From CAKSIN01 sp964423705 (GTDB lineage Bacteria; Bacillota; Clostridia; UMGS1810), in the NCBI GenBank assembly GCA_964423705.1, contig CAYRGA010000090.1, positions 1 through 7,400 on the forward strand: a stretch of 7,400 nt of DNA. Reading direction: 5' to 3'. Below the pieces are notes generated by a model. It did no database searches and was not told where the DNA came from. It saw nothing but the letters and a program-made list of their open reading frames with translations. The translations under genes and the position numbers were made by a program. Positions 1-7,044 of this stretch are shown one piece after another; position 1 is the stretch's first letter, and every line of letters starts with the position of its first letter.

Positions 1-757
1 CTGGATGTGGAGCATTGGATGCTTCGGCAGAGAAGACTTGGGAATTTTCTACCAGCAGAATGAAAATCATACCAAGCAGGAATACATAGATGCTGTAAAT
101 TCCGCGAATAAAAAGCTGGACGAGGCTATTTTGACAGGCGAATTTGAGGAAGTAAAGGATGACGTGGTGGCGCCGGTGTATACCGCATCTAAAATAACGG
201 GCAGTCCTACGGATGCCGATTGGCAGAATGCACCGTATACCGAGGACTTTAAGTTCTATAATATATTCGGTTCGCCGGAGGTTCTTTCCAGAGCCAAAAT
301 CCTTTGGAACGGCGAAATGCTCTTTGTGAGAGTGTATAACGATGAACCGCAGATGTCGGAGCTTAAACCTTCGTCCACAGACAGAGATAATCCTAATATT
401 TGGATGGAGGATTGCAATGAGATATTCTGGAAATTCCAAGATTCTACCTCATATGTTCACTATGTTGCGGCAAGACAGGGTAATTATGCCGATTACTACG
501 GCAATGGATACGGAAATGACGATATAAGTATCAATTACGATGCCCAAATTACACCGTTTGAAACAGACGGCGGCTGGGGTCTTGATATGGCGATACCGCT
601 GTCGATGGACGGTGAACGCACCGCTCAAAGCGGCGAAGTTATTTCTGTGGAGATATGCCGCTATCGCACACTTAACGCAGAAACGAGCTGCTGGGCACCG
701 ACCTTCGGCGTGTACAGAGGTTCACCGAATCTGTGGGGTAAGGTTACCTTGGAGTAA
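1..757 (+). CDS. 3' end of a protein with a C-terminal CBM9-like carbohydrate-binding domain (5' truncated by window edge)
   Basis: The reading frame is open to the left edge (frame of base 2), so the true start lies outside; the ATG at 5 is probably internal because no ribosome site or signal peptide is visible. Numbering from that ATG, residues 1-54 form a polar, probably helical tail of unknown family (EYIDAVNSANKKLDEAI region). Residues about 59-249 look like a CBM9/DOMON-like beta-sandwich: an ITGSPTDADW opening (the usual 'd G..dd..W' start), the strand ILWNGEMLFVRVYNDE, an IWMEDCNEIFW segment, GGWGLDMAIPLS, an ICRYRT strand and a closing SCWAPTFGVYRGSPNLWGKV. CBM9-like domains bind sugars, often at the end of secreted xylanases and other glycoside hydrolases, so the missing upstream part is plausibly a catalytic region. 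That enzyme identity cannot be seen here. The gene stops 22 nt before the SLH gene and is probably co-transcribed with it. Confidence is good for the domain and low for the overall function. Confidence 0.75.
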   Translation, partial: WMWSIGCFGREDLGIFYQQNENHTKQEYIDAVNSANKKLDEAILTGEFEEVKDDVVAPVYTASKITGSPTDADWQNAPYTEDFKFYNIFGSPEVLSRAKILWNGEMLFVRVYNDEPQMSELKPSSTDRDNPNIWMEDCNEIFWKFQDSTSYVHYVAARQGNYADYYGNGYGNDDISINYDAQITPFETDGGWGLDMAIPLSMDGERTAQSGEVISVEICRYRTLNAETSCWAPTFGVYRGSPNLWGKVTLE

Positions 758-764
758 TTAAATC

Positions 765-770
765 AGGAGG
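765..770 (+). promoter_or_regulatory. Ribosome binding site of the SLH protein gene
   Basis: A perfect AGGAGG lies 9 nt before the ATG at 780 and fixes that start. It sits inside the 22-nt gap after the upstream stop codon, which supports co-transcription with the CBM9-like gene. Confidence 0.85.
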
Positions 771-779
771 AATTTTGAG

Positions 780-3410
780 ATGAAAAGAATACTGGCATTA
801 ATTCTTGCAATAGGTCTTTGCTTTTCTGCCGTAAGTGTCACGGCGGATACATCCGTTGAATTGCCGCAGGATTACGTGTCCATGTCAAAGGCACTCAGCG
901 CACTTTCGATTATGGATGCTGCCATATCGGCAGATGCATATAACGGCAGTATCACCAGAGGCGAATTTGCGGGATATTTGCTGAATTTGATTAAAATGAA
1001 GGGAACGGAAACGACAGTATCGTTTCCGGACCTTCCTAAAAGCCATGCATATTATGCACAGGTGAGCACCGCAGCGGAGCTCGGACTCTATACCGCCGAT
1101 GCAAAGGGCAATATCCGCCCGGATGCTTTGGTGACGGTAGGAGAGGCTTCAAGGGCTGTTGTCACACTTCTGGGATTTTCCGTCCGCGCCGAAAACAAGG
1201 GCGGTACAGGTACTGCATATATTGCTCAGGCGAATCGGCTTAAGCTTTTAAACAGCGGATTTGCGGCTAACGATAAGCTTACCCGTGCGACGGCAGTACA
1301 GCTTCTGTATAATGCATTGCTGGCAGACACAGCATATACACTGCCTCCGAAGTATTCGCTTACAAAGGGCGATACTCTGCTTGAAAGCTGTCACGGCTTG
1401 AAACTCGGAAGCGGATTGGTAACGGCAAATCGCTACTATGGTATAAGCGAAGATAAGACGGACGGCAACGGGCTGGTGATAAACGGCATTTACTATAAAG
1501 CTGCCGAAAACGCAGATACGGACTGCGTCGGACTTTATGTCGACTTCTTTTATGACAGTGCGAACACCGTGTACGCCGTGAGCCCGTCAGATTACGATAA
1601 GCTTACCGTGGAATATGATGATATAAAGGGCTTTGCAAATAATAAATATACCTATTATAAGGCAAAAGGCAAGAAAACGACCGCTTCGATATCCAAGGAT
1701 GCATATGTACTCAAAAATTATAAACCTGTTTTAAGTACATCCGCCATGCTTCCGGGAGTTAACGGAGAGGTGACGTTGATTGACTATAATGATGATGGTA
1801 TGTATGAGATTGTGTTTGTAAATACATATACCGAGATGATTGTGACCGGTATTAATGATGACGATAAGAGCATCACCGGTAAAAACGGAAAGACGGTCAA
1901 ATACACCGATGCAGACAGCGTGCTTGTATTTAAAAACGGTGAAATAGCCTCCTTCGGTGACATCGCTGTCGGAAATACCCTGTCGGTTTGTACGGCAGGT
2001 GAGGGTTTCCCCGTAGTGGTGTATGTGTCCGACAGTACTGTCGAAGGCTCGGTTACTTCTCTCGGCAAGGATGATGTGTATGTCCGCGGACATGCTTATC
2101 CGCTTTCAAACGGATTTGATACGTCGGTTGCCTTGAAACTTGGCAGCAGCGGCGTGTTTTATCTCAATGCCAAGGGCGAAATAGTGTATTTCGACTCACA
2201 GAGCAGTACGTATAAATTCGGTTACCTTATGGGCGTGGATGTTTCAAAGGGGATAAGCAGTGATGTACTGTTTAAGGTGCTCACCGCCGATAATGAGATC
2301 AAAATTTTTACCGGCAAGGATAAGATTGAATATAACGGTGCGTACACCGCAGCTTCCGCAGTTGCCTCAGACCTCAGTACGAGCGGAAATCAAGGCACGG
2401 CAGAGCAGCTCATACGTTATGCGCTTAATTCGAAAAATGAGATATATTATTTGGAATCTGCATTGAGTAACGGCGGAACACTTTCACTTAATGAGGAAAG
2501 ACTTCACCTTTCTGCTTCCATGACGAATGGAAACAGGGGCTTCGAGGCTAAGACTGCCGCCGGAGATAAAACCGTGCAGTTCAGCGTGCCTGTTAATCCA
2601 AACAGTGACGATATGTTTTATAAGGTGGTAAGCTCCGTTAAAAAGGAAACCACAAACTTTAAGGCATACAATGTCAAAAGGTACAGTGTCATTGCCGATG
2701 CCATAGTGGGATATACTCCCGGCGGCGGAAAGACGAGCGGAAGTGGCGGAGGCCCTGCAGGCGATATCGATTATGAAGGCCACACTGCCATAATAACGGA
2801 TATCTCAACCACTCTTAATATAAATGAGCTTCCCGCAAAGAAGGTTACCTTGCTTCAAAACACCGGCTGGCCGTTAAAGGTCACAGAGCTTTCATATATA
2901 GTTGCGGACAACTCCGCTTGGGAAACTCAAAAAGGCAATGAGGCAGACACCGTTCAAAACGGTGATAACCTCAATGTGGGCGATGTGATTCTCTATTCGC
3001 TGAACAGCTCCGGCGAGATAGGCAGAATAAACAGAATCTACAACGCTGCCGAAAAATCCATCGATTCGGCACATGGCGGTACAAACCCCGTTACAAATAA
3101 TAACGGTTCATTTGTGTCACCGCTCAGACTGCTTGAATCCTACGCATATAAGACCGAGGATACCTTTATCATGGTATCTACAGTGCCTATCACAAGCCTT
3201 GAACCCGACAGAAGCTACCTGGAGGTTCACGACTATCAATACGAAAATGTGATTATAGTCGAAAGGGTTAGGGACGATGTGAACATACGTGTCGGAAAGA
3301 TTTCTGATATTAAAACTTACGAGAACTACGGAACAGACTGCGACAAGGTGCTCATCAATACCAACTGGGGTACTGTGAGAACCGTGGTGGCGATAAGAAG
3401 TGACGTGTAA
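780..3410 (+). CDS. Secreted S-layer homology (SLH) domain protein, 876 aa, function unknown
   Basis: Probably a cell-wall-attached surface protein. Residues 1-22 are a signal peptide: KR, a hydrophobic stretch LALILAIGLCFSAVSV, and likely cleavage after TA (A22/D23). Residues about 31-187 contain three SLH motifs, seen as ITRGEF (58-63), a central FPD...YYAQVSTAAELGLY...NIRPDALVTVGEA unit (82-123) and LTRATAVQLLYNAL (167-180). SLH trimers normally bind a pyruvylated secondary cell-wall polymer. The remaining roughly 690 residues are beta-rich with no catalytic motif I recognise. They contain an Asp-rich loop DYNDDGMYE (335-343) resembling calcium loops, a Gly/Ser linker (648-661) dividing two large regions, and a thrice-repeated Y-x-LN-x-x-x-EI element (from residues 458, 545 and 737). 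Large SLH proteins of this build occur in clostridial polysaccharide loci, but the role here (scaffold, binding or structural) is not shown. The gene lies between two genes for carbohydrate-binding proteins, with short gaps on both sides, so an operon is likely. Confidence 0.85.
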   Translation: MKRILALILAIGLCFSAVSVTADTSVELPQDYVSMSKALSALSIMDAAISADAYNGSITRGEFAGYLLNLIKMKGTETTVSFPDLPKSHAYYAQVSTAAELGLYTADAKGNIRPDALVTVGEASRAVVTLLGFSVRAENKGGTGTAYIAQANRLKLLNSGFAANDKLTRATAVQLLYNALLADTAYTLPPKYSLTKGDTLLESCHGLKLGSGLVTANRYYGISEDKTDGNGLVINGIYYKAAENADTDCVGLYVDFFYDSANTVYAVSPSDYDKLTVEYDDIKGFANNKYTYYKAKGKKTTASISKDAYVLKNYKPVLSTSAMLPGVNGEVTLIDYNDDGMYEIVFVNTYTEMIVTGINDDDKSITGKNGKTVKYTDADSVLVFKNGEIASFGDIAVGNTLSVCTAGEGFPVVVYVSDSTVEGSVTSLGKDDVYVRGHAYPLSNGFDTSVALKLGSSGVFYLNAKGEIVYFDSQSSTYKFGYLMGVDVSKGISSDVLFKVLTADNEIKIFTGKDKIEYNGAYTAASAVASDLSTSGNQGTAEQLIRYALNSKNEIYYLESALSNGGTLSLNEERLHLSASMTNGNRGFEAKTAAGDKTVQFSVPVNPNSDDMFYKVVSSVKKETTNFKAYNVKRYSVIADAIVGYTPGGGKTSGSGGGPAGDIDYEGHTAIITDISTTLNINELPAKKVTLLQNTGWPLKVTELSYIVADNSAWETQKGNEADTVQNGDNLNVGDVILYSLNSSGEIGRINRIYNAAEKSIDSAHGGTNPVTNNNGSFVSPLRLLESYAYKTEDTFIMVSTVPITSLEPDRSYLEVHDYQYENVIIVERVRDDVNIRVGKISDIKTYENYGTDCDKVLINTNWGTVRTVVAIRSDV

Positions 3411-3430
3411 CTCGTTTGTAATAAAATTTT

Positions 3431-3436
3431 AGGAGG
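3431..3436 (+). promoter_or_regulatory. Ribosome binding site of the metallophosphoesterase gene
   Basis: A perfect AGGAGG lies 9 nt before the ATG at 3446, the same spacing as at the previous gene. It fixes a start that gives a well-formed signal peptide. Confidence 0.85.
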
Positions 3437-3445
3437 TTTCAAATT

Positions 3446-6400
3446 ATGTTTAAAGCAGGAAAAAGATTAATATCTTATGTCCTCGTCGGCATTATGCTTG
3501 TTATGTGCTTGCAGGTAAGTGCATTTGCCGATGAAGCTAATCTCGGAACGGAAGAACCCACGGTCAGCAGTGACATTGTCATTGATGTGACCGATCCGGA
3601 AAGTGTTTCCAATGCAGAAGAAATTAAAAAAGGAGCGTATTGGCAGCTTAAGGACAACACAACGGAAAAGTGCATGATTTTCCCGGATAATTGCCAAAAC
3701 GGCTATGCAGAGTACAAATTTACCGTTGCCGAAGCCGGCAGATACACTGTAAATGTCGGTGCAACGAGCTGGGCTGGCGATGCATACATCGGCGCAGTAA
3801 TTGATGGCGGAACGGTTAGCAGCAGTAAAATCGCCGTTGAAGACAGTACCAAAAGATATGATAATTTGCCGGTATCGGTTGTGACAAATGTAAGCCTTGC
3901 AGTCGGAGAGCATACTTTAAAAATAAGTGCGGAATCAGAAAGAAAAATGTTTGTTGATTCAGTTGTTTTAAAAAAAGCCGAAACTAAGATTGACGGAGAT
4001 ACGATTATATCCGCACTGGTGTATGACGATGATTTTTCATCCGGTGTAGCTGAGGAAAACTATTGGAAGGCCAATTACCACAGATGCTTACAGATAGGTC
4101 AGTCGAATAGTGAATATGCCACATATAAGATAAACGTATCTGCCGAAGCTGCGGGAAGGTACATGCTCGGAGTTCGCTTCGATTCGTGGTCTCCCAATTC
4201 TGCGATAAACTTAACGGTTGACGGAGTAAATGTCGGAACTGTCAAGGCTACAAACAGTTCGAATTCCGATAAATTGAAATATCATGATGTCGGACAAGCA
4301 GATTTGACTGTAGGTGAGCATATAATCAAGGTCACCAATACCGGCGGAACACACGCGGATTTACAGGAAATAGTATTGGTAAAGCCTGTAAATAATATCG
4401 ACGGTACCACTACATTCAGTGCGCTGAATTATTTCAGTGCGACTCCTTATGACAGTACGACTGAAAAAGGCGTAAAAATAGATAATCACTGGACAACCCA
4501 TGAAAATTATGTATTTTTCGCCGGTTATGATAATAATGAAATCACATACAAGATAAATGTAGCCGAAGGTAAGGGCGGACGCTACAGAGTTAAAGCTACG
4601 ACCTGGACATGGAGTTCAAATCAAAAGCTCTATATGAATGTAGATGCTGACAAAACCAACCTTTGCGCAGGTAAGGTCGGTTCGGATAAGACGGTTAATG
4701 TCGATGATGCAAGTGAAAGAGTATTCCCGGTAATAGATATGGGCAATATACACCTTACATCGGGCGAGCATACCTTGAATTTCTACGGGAGCGGCTGTCA
4801 CGGTCTTTATATTAAAGAGCTTAAGCTTGAATACATAGAAAATGACGAAATGGTTAATTCCGTGCCGGCAGAGGGTGCTGTGATTTCCGCTTTGGATTAC
4901 GCATCAAAATCCGGTAATGTAGTACAGCTTACAAACTGGAGCAATTATGACAAGCTTTCCATGAGATTTGACGGCGGTTTCGATGCTTCACACAATGAGC
5001 TTATATACAATATCGATATAGCTCAGGCAGGTGAATACAATGTCGGTGTTGTTTTAACCGGCTGGTCTGTTTACGAGCCTTATACGATAATTTGGGCCGA
5101 CGGTAAGATGCTTGGCTACGTACAGGCAGAAAAAGACGGTACACAGTTCAGCGTATCAAACCTCTACGTGAGAAGCAACTATTTCACCGCGGGCAGACAC
5201 ACCATTAAGCTTGAAAATGATTGGGGTACAAATACATTCTTGGGTGAATTGGTAATCGAGCCTGTTCCCGAAACGGATATCACACCGAAGTCTGTGACCT
5301 ATGCACGCGCATCGGGAGCTGAGGCAGGCTTTGCCGAGGGTACGGTTACAGTGACACCTCCGGAAACGGATTATGACAAAATCAGTGCATATCACCTCTA
5401 CTGGGGCGATGCTGATGGTAAGCTTGACAACTATGCTGCATTCGGCATAGTATTGGCAGACAAAACCGATAAGAGTAAGGCAGTTACCTATGATATACCG
5501 AAGGGTATCATGATACCGAGTGGTACAACCAAGATTTTAGCTGTTGCCGCTAAGAAAACCGCAACCGATGCCAACGGCGTCGTAAACGAAAACGTACTGG
5601 AATCAAGCTGCTATGCTTCCTGCGATATTAATACAGCAGATGTATTGACTATAGACCCTTCAAAGAAGCTCTTCAGCTTCCAGATTATGTCCGACCAGCA
5701 CGTTAAAACCTCTGTAAATCAGCAGTACAGCGTTTACACAGGCTATGCATTTAATGATATAGCAGACAGCGAAGCCGATTCACTCGGTGTGTTCTCTGTA
5801 GGTGATAACGTTGATGACGGTATGGCTGAGGACCAGTACGTTGTACTTAAGGAATTTTATGATACAACCTTAAAGACTAAGAATATTCCTTACTACATGA
5901 TACCGGGTAACCACGACAAGACGGGAAGTCCGAGTAATTATGCAGATGCTAAGAATTTGTTTAAAAAATATGCAAATGAATTTTCAAATGATGCCGATTT
6001 TGTAGGCGATAATCTCTATTGGTCGAGAAAAGTCGGAAATGCATACTTCATCGGACTTGCTTCCGAAGAAAATACAGTCAGCTACGACCCGACTGAGGCG
6101 CAGCTTGCTTGGCTTGAAGCCGAGCTTGACAAAGCAGAGGCAGAGGGCGTGCCGGCATTTGTATTCTGCCACCAGCCTATCAAATCAACCGTAGCCGGAA
6201 GCTATCCGCTCAGAAGAAAGGACAGCGGTGCAAATGCGGATGAGATAGAGCCTAACGCAGAAGCTAAGCTCAGAGAATTGTTTGCAAGCCATAAAAACGC
6301 ACTTCTCTTTACCGGTCACAGCCATACAAAGGCATATTCGCTTGACTCTGCATACGCATTCGGCGATGACAACTATGCACGTTACATAAATGTGCCGAAT

Positions 6401-6952
6401 ACCGGTGTGCGCTATGGCAGTGCAGGTCGTCAGGAGGTTATACTGGCGGTAGATGAAGAATACAACAGTCAGTTTACAAACAGCGGATATAACGGTCTCG
6501 GCTATGATCAAAACGGTCAAAAAGTAGAAAACAGTATCGCAGACAGAAAATGGGATTCATATGTCAACTACTACACAAATATGCCGCTGGGATTCTATGT
6601 GGATGTTTATCCGGAATACATTGTTTTAAAGGGCAAGAGCTTTGATACCTTCGAGTGGGTAGGAAGTGCACAGTATTTGGTTCCGACAGACTATTCACAG
6701 TTCAGTGCCATTGTAAAAGACAATCTTCTTGAAATTGTACCGAACACAAACTACACCTCTGATGAAGCATATAACGTGTATGTGGCTATGTACAACGATG
6801 ATGTTCTTAACGATGCAAAGACATACTCAAGTGCAGATTTCTCGGAAGGCAAAATTACAATAGACCTTACCGATTACGCAGGCTGTAAGGTAAAGGTGTA
6901 CACCTGGACAGATGACCTTACACCGCTCAGAAATGCGCTCAGTGTAAGATGA
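3446..6952 (+). CDS. Secreted multi-modular calcineurin-like metallophosphoesterase with four CBM6/35-like modules, 1168 aa
   Basis: Probably an extracellular phosphomonoesterase or phosphodiesterase targeted to carbohydrate. A signal peptide spans residues 1-28 (KAGKR, hydrophobic core, cleavage after SAFA before DE). Four related beta-sandwich modules follow (about 43-180, 182-317, 318-464, 472-608), then an Ig/FN3-like spacer (611-730). The catalytic domain runs from about 742 to 1080 and shows the full PF00149-type ligand set: D750-Q-H752, GDN (G786-D787-N788), GNHD (821-824), H909 in FCHQP, and GHSH (957-960). These residues bind two metal ions in the family. Residues about 1086-1168 form a small beta module ending in KVKVYTWTDDLTPLRNAL, a pattern I associate with C-terminal modules of clostridial secreted proteins. 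There is no SLH motif, LPXTG motif or C-terminal anchor. The protein is therefore either released or held through its binding modules. Substrate is unknown: phosphorylated glycan, teichoic-acid-like polymer, nucleotide and phospholipid are all possible. Family assignment is firm; substrate is inference. Confidence 0.9.
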   Translation: MFKAGKRLISYVLVGIMLVMCLQVSAFADEANLGTEEPTVSSDIVIDVTDPESVSNAEEIKKGAYWQLKDNTTEKCMIFPDNCQNGYAEYKFTVAEAGRYTVNVGATSWAGDAYIGAVIDGGTVSSSKIAVEDSTKRYDNLPVSVVTNVSLAVGEHTLKISAESERKMFVDSVVLKKAETKIDGDTIISALVYDDDFSSGVAEENYWKANYHRCLQIGQSNSEYATYKINVSAEAAGRYMLGVRFDSWSPNSAINLTVDGVNVGTVKATNSSNSDKLKYHDVGQADLTVGEHIIKVTNTGGTHADLQEIVLVKPVNNIDGTTTFSALNYFSATPYDSTTEKGVKIDNHWTTHENYVFFAGYDNNEITYKINVAEGKGGRYRVKATTWTWSSNQKLYMNVDADKTNLCAGKVGSDKTVNVDDASERVFPVIDMGNIHLTSGEHTLNFYGSGCHGLYIKELKLEYIENDEMVNSVPAEGAVISALDYASKSGNVVQLTNWSNYDKLSMRFDGGFDASHNELIYNIDIAQAGEYNVGVVLTGWSVYEPYTIIWADGKMLGYVQAEKDGTQFSVSNLYVRSNYFTAGRHTIKLENDWGTNTFLGELVIEPVPETDITPKSVTYARASGAEAGFAEGTVTVTPPETDYDKISAYHLYWGDADGKLDNYAAFGIVLADKTDKSKAVTYDIPKGIMIPSGTTKILAVAAKKTATDANGVVNENVLESSCYASCDINTADVLTIDPSKKLFSFQIMSDQHVKTSVNQQYSVYTGYAFNDIADSEADSLGVFSVGDNVDDGMAEDQYVVLKEFYDTTLKTKNIPYYMIPGNHDKTGSPSNYADAKNLFKKYANEFSNDADFVGDNLYWSRKVGNAYFIGLASEENTVSYDPTEAQLAWLEAELDKAEAEGVPAFVFCHQPIKSTVAGSYPLRRKDSGANADEIEPNAEAKLRELFASHKNALLFTGHSHTKAYSLDSAYAFGDDNYARYINVPNTGVRYGSAGRQEVILAVDEEYNSQFTNSGYNGLGYDQNGQKVENSIADRKWDSYVNYYTNMPLGFYVDVYPEYIVLKGKSFDTFEWVGSAQYLVPTDYSQFSAIVKDNLLEIVPNTNYTSDEAYNVYVAMYNDDVLNDAKTYSSADFSEGKITIDLTDYAGCKVKVYTWTDDLTPLRNALSVR
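3572..5269 (+). repeat. Four tandem divergent CBM6/35-like modules within the metallophosphoesterase
   Basis: Four protein-level repeats of about 130-150 residues share a pattern: an opening I-SAL-x-Y (modules 2-4: ISALVY, FSALNY, ISALDY), a central Y-K/N-I/F-x-V...GRY-x-V followed by a conserved W (TSW, DSW, TWTW, TGW), a D-G strand, and a closing L/F-x-x-G-E/R-H-T/I-L/I-K before a final beta strand. This fits CBM6/35/36-type sandwiches that bind polysaccharide, but no ligand residues can be assigned by eye. The units have clearly diverged, including an extended third module, so they are old duplications rather than recent copies. Confidence 0.7.
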
Positions 6953-6979
6953 ATTCATAAGTCAGCTTAAAGTCTGATA

Positions 6980-7013
6980 TATCCTGCCGATGGCTTATAG
7001 CTTCGGCAGGATA
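6980..7013 (+). terminator. Perfect 11-bp inverted repeat, candidate weak rho-independent terminator or intercistronic hairpin
   Basis: TATCCTGCCGA (6980-6990) and TCGGCAGGATA (7003-7013) are exact reverse complements around a 12-nt loop (6991-7002), in which GCT/AGC could pair further. A short T run (TTTT, 7016-7019) follows after AA, which is weaker than in strong intrinsic terminators. The hairpin lies 27 nt after the metallophosphoesterase stop and 31 nt before the GH27 start. It may reduce rather than abolish read-through, or stabilise the upstream mRNA. The reverse strand lacks a T run at the matching place, so + strand use is favoured. Confidence 0.65.
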
Positions 7014-7028
7014 AATTTTCAAATCAAT

Positions 7029-7034
7029 AAGGAG
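7029..7034 (+). promoter_or_regulatory. Ribosome binding site of the GH27 gene, supporting a GTG start
   Basis: AAGGAG lies 10 nt before the GTG at 7045. That frame is closed upstream by TGA at 7036-7038, so the start must be GTG 7045 or a later codon. The nearer ATGs at 7035 and 7040 are in other frames. Confidence 0.65.
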
Positions 7035-7044
7035 ATGATATGCA

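Noticed and set aside
5..757. ATG at position 5 as the true start of the CBM9-like gene
   Set aside because: The frame remains open to the window edge, there is no room to see a ribosome site, and the N-terminus is not a signal peptide although CBM9-like proteins are normally secreted.
1782..1808. Dockerin domain in the SLH protein
   Set aside because: Only one calcium-like loop is present, without the paired duplicated segment that defines dockerins.
1731..2093. Antisense open frame of 120 codons within the SLH gene
   Set aside because: It lies wholly opposite a well-supported gene, has no ribosome site that I can see, and its translation has no recognisable domain. The same applies to the other antisense frames, such as 3467-3913 and 6185-6520.
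3422..3431. TAAAATTTTA perfect palindrome before the phosphoesterase gene
   Set aside because: A 10-bp A/T palindrome next to a ribosome site in AT-rich spacer is expected by chance, and there is no GC stem to make a terminator.
6955..6983. Possible promoter for GH27 with an extended -10-like TGATATATC
   Set aside because: The -10 matches only about four of six consensus bases, and the matching -35 position (TCATAA) is poor. It also overlaps the hairpin.
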